Shown: in pieces, positions 1 through 5,890 of the stretch | How the letters are laid out: every line of letters begins with the position of its first letter | How positions within the stretch are numbered: position 1 is the stretch's first letter | Assembly: GCA_900546605.1 (NCBI GenBank) | Contig: URDV01000141.1 | Location: 1 to 5,945, forward strand | DNA length: 5,945 nucleotides | DNA from: an uncultured Prevotella sp. | Lineage (GTDB): Bacteria > Bacteroidota > Bacteroidia > Bacteroidales > Bacteroidaceae | Direction of reading: 5' to 3' | Notes under the pieces: model-generated | Database searches by the model: none | What the model saw: only the letters and a program-made list of their open reading frames with translations | What the model was told of the DNA's origin: nothing | Translations under genes and position numbers: made by a program

Positions 1-50
1 ATAAAGGGTTTAAGACGGAAGAAGTTGCGTTTCGGCGTTTTATCGGACAC
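1..50 (-). CDS. possible 5' end of a leftward gene, cut by the window edge
   Basis: Very tentative. A minus-strand frame stays open from GTG (50-48), preceded in frame by TTG (53-51), to the window edge. It would read VSDKTPKRNFFRLKPL, a basic N-terminus I do not recognise. Support comes from the -7 element at 81-88 and GGAGGA at 71-66, but that site is 12-15 nt from these starts, longer than ideal, and both codons are uncommon starts in this phylum. The frame extends upstream to an ATG at 104, which would precede the promoter element. Two plus-strand frames are also open here, ending with stops at 58-60 and 87-89, so the region could instead hold the 3' end of a rightward gene. Confidence 0.2.
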   Translation of the reverse strand, partial: MSDKTPKRNFFRLKPF

Positions 51-80
51 CAATATTTGAAAATATCCTCCCCCCCAACA

Positions 81-88
81 CAAAAGTA
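81..88 (-). promoter_or_regulatory. candidate -7 promoter element of a leftward gene
   Basis: TACTTTTG on the minus strand is a perfect TAnnTTTG match, the same octamer as in the porin promoter. No TTG lies 19-21 bp upstream, so the -33 box is missing or degenerate. Downstream come a run of seven G (76-70) and GGAGGA (71-66), which would fit the start of a leader for a gene reading off the left edge. Confidence 0.35.
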
Positions 89-135
89 GGAGATAAGCAC
101 CCATATAGAGTGTTTACCTCCCACTTTAATTATTC

Positions 136-144
136 AAGGCTTAC
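136..144. repeat. left copy of putative target-site duplication
   Basis: AAGGCTTAC immediately precedes the left end of the element and is repeated exactly at 317-325. The last two bases (AC) can also be counted as the start of the element end, so the duplication is 7 to 9 bp. Confidence 0.5.
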
Positions 145-197
145 GCGTTGGCGGAATTAGTAAACAAGTTGACAAGTTAACGGGTTAACAGGTAAGT
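143..197 (+). repeat. left arm of palindromic element, tandem octamers
   Basis: After the terminal TTGGCGGAATT (148-158) comes a degenerate unit AGTAAAC (159-165). The octamers AAGTTGAC (166-173), AAGTTAAC (174-181) and GGGTTAAC (182-189) follow, then a partial unit AGGTAAGT (190-197). The arm has the same architecture as the right arm, but the order of unit variants differs, so the two arms pair imperfectly. Confidence 0.8.
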
Positions 198-258
198 TTG
201 CCAGGCTTTTTAAGTTTCTTGTTATTCTGGCTTTAACATAATAAGTGGTGTAAAGCAT

Positions 259-316
259 ATTTACTTGTTAACCTGTCAACTTGTTAACCCGTTAACCTGA
301 AATTCCGCCAATGGGT
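259..316 (-). repeat. right arm of palindromic element, tandem octamers
   Basis: Read on the minus strand from 316: ACCCATTGGCGGAATT, then TC, then AGGTTAAC (298-291), GGGTTAAC (290-283), AAGTTGAC (282-275), AGGTTAAC (274-267) and a degenerate AAGTAAAT (266-259). Bases 262-316 match 5945-5891 in inverted orientation at 54 of 55 positions; the single difference is at 312/5895. Confidence 0.85.
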
Positions 317-325
317 AAGGCTTAC
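317..325. repeat. right copy of putative target-site duplication
   Basis: AAGGCTTAC directly follows the right end of the element and matches 136-144 exactly. Its AAGGC also pairs with GCCTT at 334-338 in a weak hairpin just after the lipoprotein gene, without a convincing U-run in the gene's own direction. Confidence 0.5.
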
Positions 326-342
326 AAAATTATGCCTTCTTA

Positions 343-1215
343 TTATTTTTGTTGCTGTTCAGGAGCCTCGTCAATAAGGTCCATGAATTGATCGAGCTTA
401 GGTGTGATGATAATTTGTGTGCGTCGGTTACGCTGTTTTCCCACCTCGGTGTTGTTAGAGGCTACAGGGTTATACTCGCCACGGCCAGCAGCACTCAAGC
501 GTTTAGGGTCAACACCATATCGGTTTTGCAAAGCCTGTACCACAGACGAAGCACGCAGAGCAGAGAGGTCCCAGTTGTTGCGAATGTTCTTTTGTGAAAT
601 GGGTACGTTGTCGGTGTTGCCTTCAACCAAAACATCGTAGTCTTTATAGTCAGTAATGATTTTGGCAATTTTTGAAAGAGTTTCACCAGCGCGGTCGCCA
701 ATTTCGTAGCTACCACTCTTGTAAAGCATGTTGTCGGCCAACGAGATGTAAACTACCCCTTTGAGCACTTGCACGTCAACATCGTTCATTTCAGAGCGAG
801 TGAGCGAACGAGTTAACTTGTTGGTCAAGGCTTGATTCAGCGAGTCGCTCTTGCTCTTTGCATCAACCAGTTGCTTGATAAACTTGTTCGAAGCATTGAT
901 TTCATCAACCAGTTTTGAAATGTTTACATTGCCTTGTTGCACGTTGCTTTGATAAGAGCTTTGCAACTTGCTATAGGCCTCTTTCATTTCAGCATTGCGT
1001 TGTTGTTCCTCTTTCAAGCGGGCGGCAAGGCTCTTTGAGTCAGAGGTGTATTCTGCAATGCGCACTTGGGCATTATTATAGTCCTTTTGTAACGCAGCGT
1101 GTTCGGTTTTCAGCTGGTCATAATTAGTTTGCACCTCAGCAAGTTTTTTCTTGCTCACACAGCTTGTCAGTAGTAACAACACGGCCAAGGGTGCTAATAG
1201 TTTTAGGTGTTTCAT
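343..1215 (-). CDS. OmpA/MotB-family peptidoglycan-binding lipoprotein
   Basis: A 290-residue lipoprotein predicted to anchor an envelope membrane to peptidoglycan. Residues 1-18 form a signal peptide ending in the lipobox LTSC, so Cys19 should be lipidated. The residues after it (VSKKK) lack the acidic surface-export signal of Bacteroidetes lipoproteins, so a periplasm-facing position is more likely. Residues about 22-135 are polar and helical, probably coiled coil. Residues about 148-272 form the OmpA C-terminal domain: TDN at 201-203, WDLSALRA at 215-222, the GRGEYNPVASN block near 244-254 and NRR at 263-265. By comparison with known OmpA domains, Asp202 and Arg221 should contact the diaminopimelate of peptidoglycan. 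The TDNVPI and NNWDLS spellings resemble the MotB-like branch, but no flagellar gene is near. The ATG at 1215 is chosen because the signal peptide starts there; its leader is A-rich with no Shine-Dalgarno site. The family is certain; the exact cell role is not. Confidence 0.93.
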   Translation of the reverse strand: MKHLKLLAPLAVLLLLTSCVSKKKLAEVQTNYDQLKTEHAALQKDYNNAQVRIAEYTSDSKSLAARLKEEQQRNAEMKEAYSKLQSSYQSNVQQGNVNISKLVDEINASNKFIKQLVDAKSKSDSLNQALTNKLTRSLTRSEMNDVDVQVLKGVVYISLADNMLYKSGSYEIGDRAGETLSKIAKIITDYKDYDVLVEGNTDNVPISQKNIRNNWDLSALRASSVVQALQNRYGVDPKRLSAAGRGEYNPVASNNTEVGKQRNRRTQIIITPKLDQFMDLIDEAPEQQQK

Positions 1216-1253
1216 TGTGTTGTGTTATTAGTTATAGAGTTGCTAATCGGGGC

Positions 1254-1284
1254 GCAAGTTAGGCATTTTGTGTGAGTGGACAAA
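1254..1284 (-). promoter_or_regulatory. candidate promoter of the OmpA-family lipoprotein gene
   Basis: On the minus strand, TTTG (1284-1281) is followed after 19 bp by TAACTTGC (1261-1254). The second box matches TAnnTTTG at TA and the first two T but misses the final TG. The spacing is right for a Bacteroidetes promoter, and it would give a leader of roughly 33 nt. No better match is seen in the 128-bp gap. Confidence 0.4.
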
Positions 1285-1343
1285 CTTTTTCATGAATTTT
1301 GTGTGTTTTGGTGCACACCTTAACGGTTTGAAGTGGTTTCAAC

Positions 1344-2483
1344 TTACAAGGCAAACGTTACTCGCATTTGAGCTAACCATTGGCTTTGTCCATTGGTGGA
1401 GTAGTGGTGAAGGGCTGGCTGCAATGTGAAGTATTTGCCCAGTGGCAAACTGAAGGTAGCTTCGAGGTCGCTCTCATGTGCTTCATGGTAATAGGCACGA
1501 TTAAAAACCAAGGCAAAGGTTCCACCTATGCGTGTTAAGCGATTAAGAGCCAAAGTGCCATTCCAATAGCCTGTGGCTACTTCTGGGTCTTTAAATTCGC
1601 GAGCAAAGGTAGCACCTACGGCTACACCTACTCGTCCTAAGTGGCAAATGGGCTGTTCAGCTGTGAGCCAAAAGCCCGATTGCGAATGGCGACGTTGTGT
1701 ACTCTCGCGATAGTGATTGCCAAAGTTCCAACCTATGAGATAAGTAGCACCAAAGTCCTCATCGTTGTCGGCAGGACGTTCGTAACTTATTGAACCAAGC
1801 GTAATGACCCCATCGCGATGTGGACGGAAACGAAAGGAACGGTGAAAGGTGTCGTAGGCTATGCCGTTGTACAAACTGGCTTGAATGGTGAGTGGCTCAA
1901 TAGGTTGGTAGGTGACATGCAAACCGAGCGAGGTGAGTGGAAATACGTTAATGTGAAAGTTATCGTTTACCGTAGGAGCACAGCCACACGAGGCTCCTGT
2001 TGATATGCCAGCCAATGGGGTACAAAAATAATCTTCATCGGCCTCGCGCAAACCTGCGTAGACACTCATTTTGCCAAGAGTTTGTTGCAAGCCAAAGTGT
2101 ACAAGGCGTAAGGGACGATTAGGAGCATTGATGTTTGAAAAGTCCTGCCACACATCGGCCACGGCGTCAGTGGGTTGCCAAGTAGACAGCACACGTCCTT
2201 CGGCTGTAGCTCCGGTCCACAGCTTCACTCCTATGCCCGCATCCAACTTATTGGCCCAACCGCCACGTCCCGATGTAAGGTTCCATTGCCCTTCAGTTAT
2301 AGCGGTAAGATCATAGGTGATGCGTGCTGAAGATTGATTTGTCTTAGCACTATCGCAAGTTATTTGATCGGTAAATGGCACATTATTATGATTGTGCTCA
2401 AACTCATCATGGTGCGCCATGGCTACTGCATGACACATCCCAAAAAGCATTGGCAAGGCGATGCGTCTTGTCAATGTCAACAT
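1344..2483 (-). CDS. OprB-like carbohydrate porin family outer membrane protein
   Basis: Predicted outer membrane beta-barrel of 379 residues. An in-frame GTG at 2501 would add six residues, but it falls at the predicted transcription start of the promoter at 2506-2536, so I prefer the ATG at 2483. That start gives a standard signal peptide: Arg-Arg at 6-7, a hydrophobic core, and likely cleavage after AVAMA (19-23). The mature protein opens with a His/acidic stretch (HHDEFEHNHNN). The body resembles OprB-type porins in the run ADEDYF (148-153), a G/C-rich loop, the LTSLGLHVTYQP block (183-194), then ASLYNG, and near the C-terminus QPALHHYSTNG; it ends in an amphipathic strand (MRVTFAL). OprB porins passively admit sugars, but here the substrate is unknown. 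Mature cysteines at 43, 154, 166, 168 and 280 are unusual for a barrel. No SusC/SusD pair adjoins it. The assignment rests on pattern similarity read by eye; a generic porin is the alternative. Confidence 0.7.
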   Translation of the reverse strand: MLTLTRRIALPMLFGMCHAVAMAHHDEFEHNHNNVPFTDQITCDSAKTNQSSARITYDLTAITEGQWNLTSGRGGWANKLDAGIGVKLWTGATAEGRVLSTWQPTDAVADVWQDFSNINAPNRPLRLVHFGLQQTLGKMSVYAGLREADEDYFCTPLAGISTGASCGCAPTVNDNFHINVFPLTSLGLHVTYQPIEPLTIQASLYNGIAYDTFHRSFRFRPHRDGVITLGSISYERPADNDEDFGATYLIGWNFGNHYRESTQRRHSQSGFWLTAEQPICHLGRVGVAVGATFAREFKDPEVATGYWNGTLALNRLTRIGGTFALVFNRAYYHEAHESDLEATFSLPLGKYFTLQPALHHYSTNGQSQWLAQMRVTFAL

Positions 2484-2505
2484 TCTTAATTCTTTATTCA
2501 CGCTG

Positions 2506-2536
2506 CAAAAGTACCATTACGTGGTGCAATGTGCAA
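2506..2536 (-). promoter_or_regulatory. Bacteroidetes-type promoter of the porin gene
   Basis: Read on the minus strand, a perfect -7 element TACTTTTG (2513-2506) follows TTG (2536-2534) at a spacing of 20 bp. This matches the Bacteroidetes sigma-ABfr consensus of a TTG-type -33 box and TAnnTTTG. Transcription should start near 2502-2499, giving a leader of about 16-19 nt before the ATG at 2483. The porin is therefore probably transcribed separately from the upstream pyruvyl transferase gene. Confidence 0.7.
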
Positions 2537-2568
2537 TCACCACTTGTGGGTATTGTGCATGCTGCGTG

Positions 2569-3537
2569 TCAAGGCCACGGGGTTACATTGTCAACATCGG
2601 AGAGCCATGTGTTGTAAAAGGCAGAGAGTTTGCCATAGCTATTATCAATGTAGCTAACAGGCTTGTTGAGCAACATGGATAGTATCATGCCGTGCAAACG
2701 GGTGGTGATGATATGCTGATATGGGGTTAGTAACTTAACACCACTGTGTATGAGGTAGTTACGATAAATGTGATAAGCATAAAGGCTCTCAAGTTGTTGT
2801 AGCGTAGTTGCTATGAGTGGCCATCTGCGTTCGGCACATGAGGTGATGCGCTGTATGAAGTCGAAGGTGTGGTCTTGCCAATGCAGCGATTCGCCCACGG
2901 TAGGCCAGTCGTGTTGTTCCATGTTAGGCAAGTAGGGTAATGTTTTTTGGGTAGCCTCCTTATCATTTCGCTTTAATAAAAGAGTGCCACGATGGTTGGC
3001 CGTTTTCGCCATTTGGCGTAAGGGCTGAGTAGAAACGCAAAAGGCCATGTCGGGCACTAACAACACGGGGTTGCTAAAGTGTGCTTGAGCTAATTGGTAG
3101 GAGCGTTGGTCGCGAAGGCAAATGGTTAATTGGCTAAATTGCGCCAAACGCTTGGCGTCGTCAGCCATTAGCTGCTCGTCACTATAGTATAATGTGTTGG
3201 GTAATAGCACTATGGGGTGGTGAGCATAGGCCGAAAGGCGAGTGAGCATGCTGTTCCATGCTTCGCGCCAAACATCGCCCATAAAGCCCCCTCCATGTAG
3301 CAGTAGGGTGGTGCCTTGTGGCAGTTGCCCTTGTTGTGGCAAGCGATTCCAGCCGCAAGTGCCGATGCATTTAAAGGGCAGTTGCTTTAAAAAGGCCAAT
3401 TCGCCTTGCCATATAAGTGTGTCGCCTATGTTTTCATGATAGGGCAAGCCCCACAACACGTAGTCTGATTGTACTAATGGCTGCAGTTGCTGCTGAATGG
3501 TGTGGCGCAGTTGCACTATTTTTTCGTCAATAGTCAT
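2569..3537 (-). CDS. polysaccharide pyruvyl transferase family protein
   Basis: A 322-residue cytoplasmic protein of the polysaccharide pyruvyl transferase family (PF04230-type). Characterised members transfer pyruvate from phosphoenolpyruvate to a sugar of a surface or exported glycan, forming a ketal. Family landmarks are ENIGDTLIW at 35-43, the glycine-rich HGGGFMGD at 81-88, a PD motif near 162, and the C-terminal signature TTRLHG at 278-283 followed by DNSYGK at 298-303. The length is normal and the protein appears intact. The TTRLHG and DNSYGK spellings resemble exopolysaccharide pyruvyl transferases. The gene starts 48 bp after the antiporter stop, with no promoter or convincing terminator in the gap, so the two are probably co-transcribed. 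No glycosyltransferase, flippase or polymerase gene is in the window, so it sits apart from any visible glycan cluster and its acceptor is unknown. The family is confident; pyruvylation activity is inferred. Confidence 0.88.
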   Translation of the reverse strand: MTIDEKIVQLRHTIQQQLQPLVQSDYVLWGLPYHENIGDTLIWQGELAFLKQLPFKCIGTCGWNRLPQQGQLPQGTTLLLHGGGFMGDVWREAWNSMLTRLSAYAHHPIVLLPNTLYYSDEQLMADDAKRLAQFSQLTICLRDQRSYQLAQAHFSNPVLLVPDMAFCVSTQPLRQMAKTANHRGTLLLKRNDKEATQKTLPYLPNMEQHDWPTVGESLHWQDHTFDFIQRITSCAERRWPLIATTLQQLESLYAYHIYRNYLIHSGVKLLTPYQHIITTRLHGMILSMLLNKPVSYIDNSYGKLSAFYNTWLSDVDNVTPWP

Positions 3538-3585
3538 GGTGATAAGTTGATGTGTGGGGCTATTGCTGCTGATGAAAAAATCGCT

Positions 3586-5847
3586 TTAAGCTTTTTTGTT
3601 GCTCTTGGGAGCTATTTGAGTTCTCAACACTTGCAAGTCGTGTTCTTCGCCCACCACCCATAGCGTGTCGTTACGCTTAATGATGCGTTCAGCTGTGGCA
3701 GGTATAATGTTGTTGTCGGTGTCCTCAAAGCCCACTGCCATGCAATGATAAGTAGAGCGAATGCCGCTATCGCGCAAGGCTATGCCAATGAGTGGGCTGT
3801 CACCAGCCACCAGCAAGCGGCGCAGTTGCAGGTGGCAGGTGGCTGGTGCATAAACCATGTGTTCTTGTTGCATTCGTTGCTGAAAGAGTTGCAAACTTTC
3901 ATCGTTACCAATGGCCTCGATGCGGTCGCCTGGGAATATAATTGTTTCGCCATCGGGTATGTTCAGCCTATGCACTCCGCGCACAATGGCAGCAATCATT
4001 ACGCCATCGTGATGACTGAAGCCTAACTCGCGCAAGCGATGGCCTGCCCAAGCACTATCATCGGGTACCTCTAATTCGGCAATGTGTATGTTACGGCTCG
4101 TTAGTCGACCTGCATAACCTGGTTCAGTGCCATTGGCCAAGGCTTGTGCCTCGCGTGAACGTAGGTTCTGCAAAAAGGTGCGTTCCATTTTTATGCTTAT
4201 CCACTTTATGCGACGCGATGCAATGAAGCCTGCCACTAATAGCAGTGAGGCAGCAACATGCCAAGGCCACCAAAAAGGTGACAAAAAGTTGAGAATGTAG
4301 TAAACGGCAGCAGTGGCAATGAAGTAGCGTACCACAAAGGTCAGCCATAGGGCTGCGTGGTTTAAGCGGTTGCGCAACTTAAGTTCTTTCCATTCTTCAG
4401 AGTGGTTTTTACGCATTACAATGGCTCGTAAAAAAGGTGAGGCCATCAGCAACGTTAGCACGCCACACACAGCGTTGCCCACCCAATGTCCTAAGGTGGC
4501 ACGGCTCAGGGGAAGTAATACTGAAAACGAAATAAGAATTATGGCCACGCTAAGTGTGAGGTAGGCTCCTACTTGACTAACAAGGGCTGTGATGAGGCGT
4601 TTCCATACATGGTCGTTAAGTGTGGGGTGTGGATTAGCTTTTTGTCCACGTTCCATCAATCGGTGCATCACCGCAGGCGGAACAATGCGCTCTAACACAT
4701 TGCATACGGGCGATGCCGCCTTAATCATGTAAGGAGTGAAAAAGGTGGTAATAATGCTCACCGCCACTACCACAGGATAAAGAAAGTCGCTTGTTACCCC
4801 TAATGTAGTACCTAATGAGGCCAAGATGAAGGCAAACTCACCAATTTGTGCCAATGAGAATCCGCCTTGTACCGCAATGCGCAAGGGTTGACCTGAAATA
4901 AGGAAACTGGCAGTGCCAAATACCGCTTGTCCCACAATGATGACCAAACAGATGACCATGATAGGTAGCCAATAAGTGGCGAGTACAGCGGGGTCGACCA
5001 ACATGCCTACTGACACAAAGAAAATGGCACCAAACAAGTCCTTAACAGGCGAAACTACACGTTCTATTTGCTCCGCCTCAAGCGTTTCGGCCAATATGCT
5101 ACCCATCATGAAGGCACCAAATGCCGAACTATAACCCACCTTTTCGGCTATGACCACAAGTAAAAAGCAAAGGCCAATGCTCACTACGAGCAGTGTTTCG
5201 CGGTTCATTAACCGATGTGTTTTGCGTAAGAATATAGGTATGACATATACGCCTACTACAAACCATAATATGAGGAAGAAGCCTAACTTAAACAAGCTAC
5301 CTACCAGTTCAATGCCCTGAAACTGTCGTGACACGGCTACAGCGCTGAGCACCACCATGAGCAATATACCCAATATGTCCTCAAGTATAAGCACCGAAAG
5401 CACTTCGCCTGCAAACTTTTGTTGGCGGAGTCCTAAGTCGTCAAAGGCTTTGTATATAATGGTTGTACTCGACATGGCTAACATTCCGCCAAGGAAAAGG
5501 CTGTTCATGCTATCCCAGCCAAATAGGTGTCCTACCATGCTGCCTAAACTCATCATGCAGAACATTACACAACAGGCTGCCACAACAGGTCCTATGCCCA
5601 TTTTTACAATCTTCTTGAATGAAAATTCAAGGCCAAGTGTGAACATTAAAAAGATAACACCTAAGTCGGCCCAAGTGTGAATGCTGCTCATATCGCTCAC
5701 GCTGGGAGTGTAGGGCATGTGTGGACCAGCCAAAAAGCCTGCAACGATGTAACCTAACACCAAAGGCTGCTTGAGCCGTTTGAATAGCAGGGTGACAATA
5801 CCTGCCGATATGAGTATAAGCGCTAAGTCGGATATAAAATTTTGCAT
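3586..5847 (-). CDS. CPA2-family cation:proton antiporter with two C-terminal RCK_C domains
   Basis: A 753-residue inner-membrane antiporter of the KefB/CPA2 type, predicted to exchange K+ or Na+ for protons. Residues 1 to about 380 form the Na+/H+ exchanger domain, with many hydrophobic segments, the GLEFS motif at 72-76 and LILEDILG at 153-160; the acidic pair Glu156-Asp157 matches the ion-binding position of the family. A second block of about four hydrophobic segments follows (roughly 420-447, 452-474, 497-521, 527-545). The soluble tail carries two RCK_C (TrkA_C) domains at about 587-660 and 670-745, recognisable by RELGF...RGV...PDGETIIFPGD and by the repeated late Asp and Gly positions. 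No Rossmann RCK_N domain with an NAD-binding glycine motif is present. RCK_C domains often bind regulatory ligands, in some bacteria cyclic di-AMP; the ligand here is unknown. The start is the ATG at 5847, where the first helix begins, with no strong Shine-Dalgarno site. The ion transported cannot be read from sequence. Confidence 0.93.
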   Translation of the reverse strand: MQNFISDLALILISAGIVTLLFKRLKQPLVLGYIVAGFLAGPHMPYTPSVSDMSSIHTWADLGVIFLMFTLGLEFSFKKIVKMGIGPVVAACCVMFCMMSLGSMVGHLFGWDSMNSLFLGGMLAMSSTTIIYKAFDDLGLRQQKFAGEVLSVLILEDILGILLMVVLSAVAVSRQFQGIELVGSLFKLGFFLILWFVVGVYVIPIFLRKTHRLMNRETLLVVSIGLCFLLVVIAEKVGYSSAFGAFMMGSILAETLEAEQIERVVSPVKDLFGAIFFVSVGMLVDPAVLATYWLPIMVICLVIIVGQAVFGTASFLISGQPLRIAVQGGFSLAQIGEFAFILASLGTTLGVTSDFLYPVVVAVSIITTFFTPYMIKAASPVCNVLERIVPPAVMHRLMERGQKANPHPTLNDHVWKRLITALVSQVGAYLTLSVAIILISFSVLLPLSRATLGHWVGNAVCGVLTLLMASPFLRAIVMRKNHSEEWKELKLRNRLNHAALWLTFVVRYFIATAAVYYILNFLSPFWWPWHVAASLLLVAGFIASRRIKWISIKMERTFLQNLRSREAQALANGTEPGYAGRLTSRNIHIAELEVPDDSAWAGHRLRELGFSHHDGVMIAAIVRGVHRLNIPDGETIIFPGDRIEAIGNDESLQLFQQRMQQEHMVYAPATCHLQLRRLLVAGDSPLIGIALRDSGIRSTYHCMAVGFEDTDNNIIPATAERIIKRNDTLWVVGEEHDLQVLRTQIAPKSNKKA

Positions 5848-5890
5848 AGACTCTTGTGTTAGTTAAAGTTTTTGTTTCTTACCTACCTAT

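Larger units (their letters stand above)
143..316. mobile_element. MITE-like palindromic element with octamer arrays
   Basis: A non-coding element of about 174 bp. Its ends are inverted copies: ACGCGTTGGCGGAATT at the left, and ACCCATTGGCGGAATT when the right end is read on the minus strand. Each arm continues into four to five tandem octamers of form RRGTTRAC. The arms enclose a spacer of about 61 bp with a small internal inverted repeat (GCCAG 200-204, CTGGC 227-231). The direct repeat AAGGCTTAC abuts both ends. Inverted ends, a duplicated flank, no coding capacity and a near-identical second copy at 5891 fit a miniature inverted-repeat element moved by a transposase elsewhere. It lies 26 bp after the lipoprotein stop codon, so its hairpin may also end that transcript. 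A REP-type repeat is the alternative. Confidence 0.55.
1..342. other. intergenic region left of the lipoprotein gene
   Basis: No confident gene lies in this stretch. It holds, from the left: a possible leftward gene start (1-50), a GGAGGA motif with a run of seven G (66-76) and a -7 box (81-88) on the minus strand, an AT-rich segment (about 90-135), and the palindromic octamer element with flanking direct repeats (136-325). The last 17 bases lead into the lipoprotein stop codon. Confidence 0.7.

Noticed and set aside
1..104. Leftward frame starting at the ATG at 102-104
   Set aside because: It would read through the -7 box and the G run as coding sequence, giving a Leu/Gly-rich stretch that fits neither a signal peptide nor a known N-terminus.
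143..316. CRISPR array or plasmid-type iteron origin
   Set aside because: The octamers are contiguous, with no unique spacers of CRISPR size, and no cas or rep gene is present. Eight bases is also too short for typical iterons.
1267..1308. Repeated TTTTGTGTG in the gap before the lipoprotein gene
   Set aside because: Two copies of a low-complexity TG-rich string in an AT-rich gap are easily explained by chance.
1308..1322. Inverted repeat GGTG/CACC between the porin and lipoprotein genes
   Set aside because: The arms are four bases with a two-base centre, too little for a hairpin and too short to argue for an operator without conservation data.
3575..3600. Possible intrinsic terminator after the antiporter
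   Set aside because: The minus-strand A-run, GC and T-run pairing is AT-rich, imperfect and short, and overlaps the last codons. It does not look strong enough to separate the two genes.
3745..4026. Plus-strand open frame of 93 codons
   Set aside because: It is antisense to the RCK_C domains of the antiporter, which are clearly coding, and it has no promoter or family signal of its own.
5357..5680. Plus-strand open frame of 107 codons
   Set aside because: It lies wholly antisense to the exchanger domain of the antiporter, and its translation shows no recognisable domain. It is a by-product of that gene's codons.
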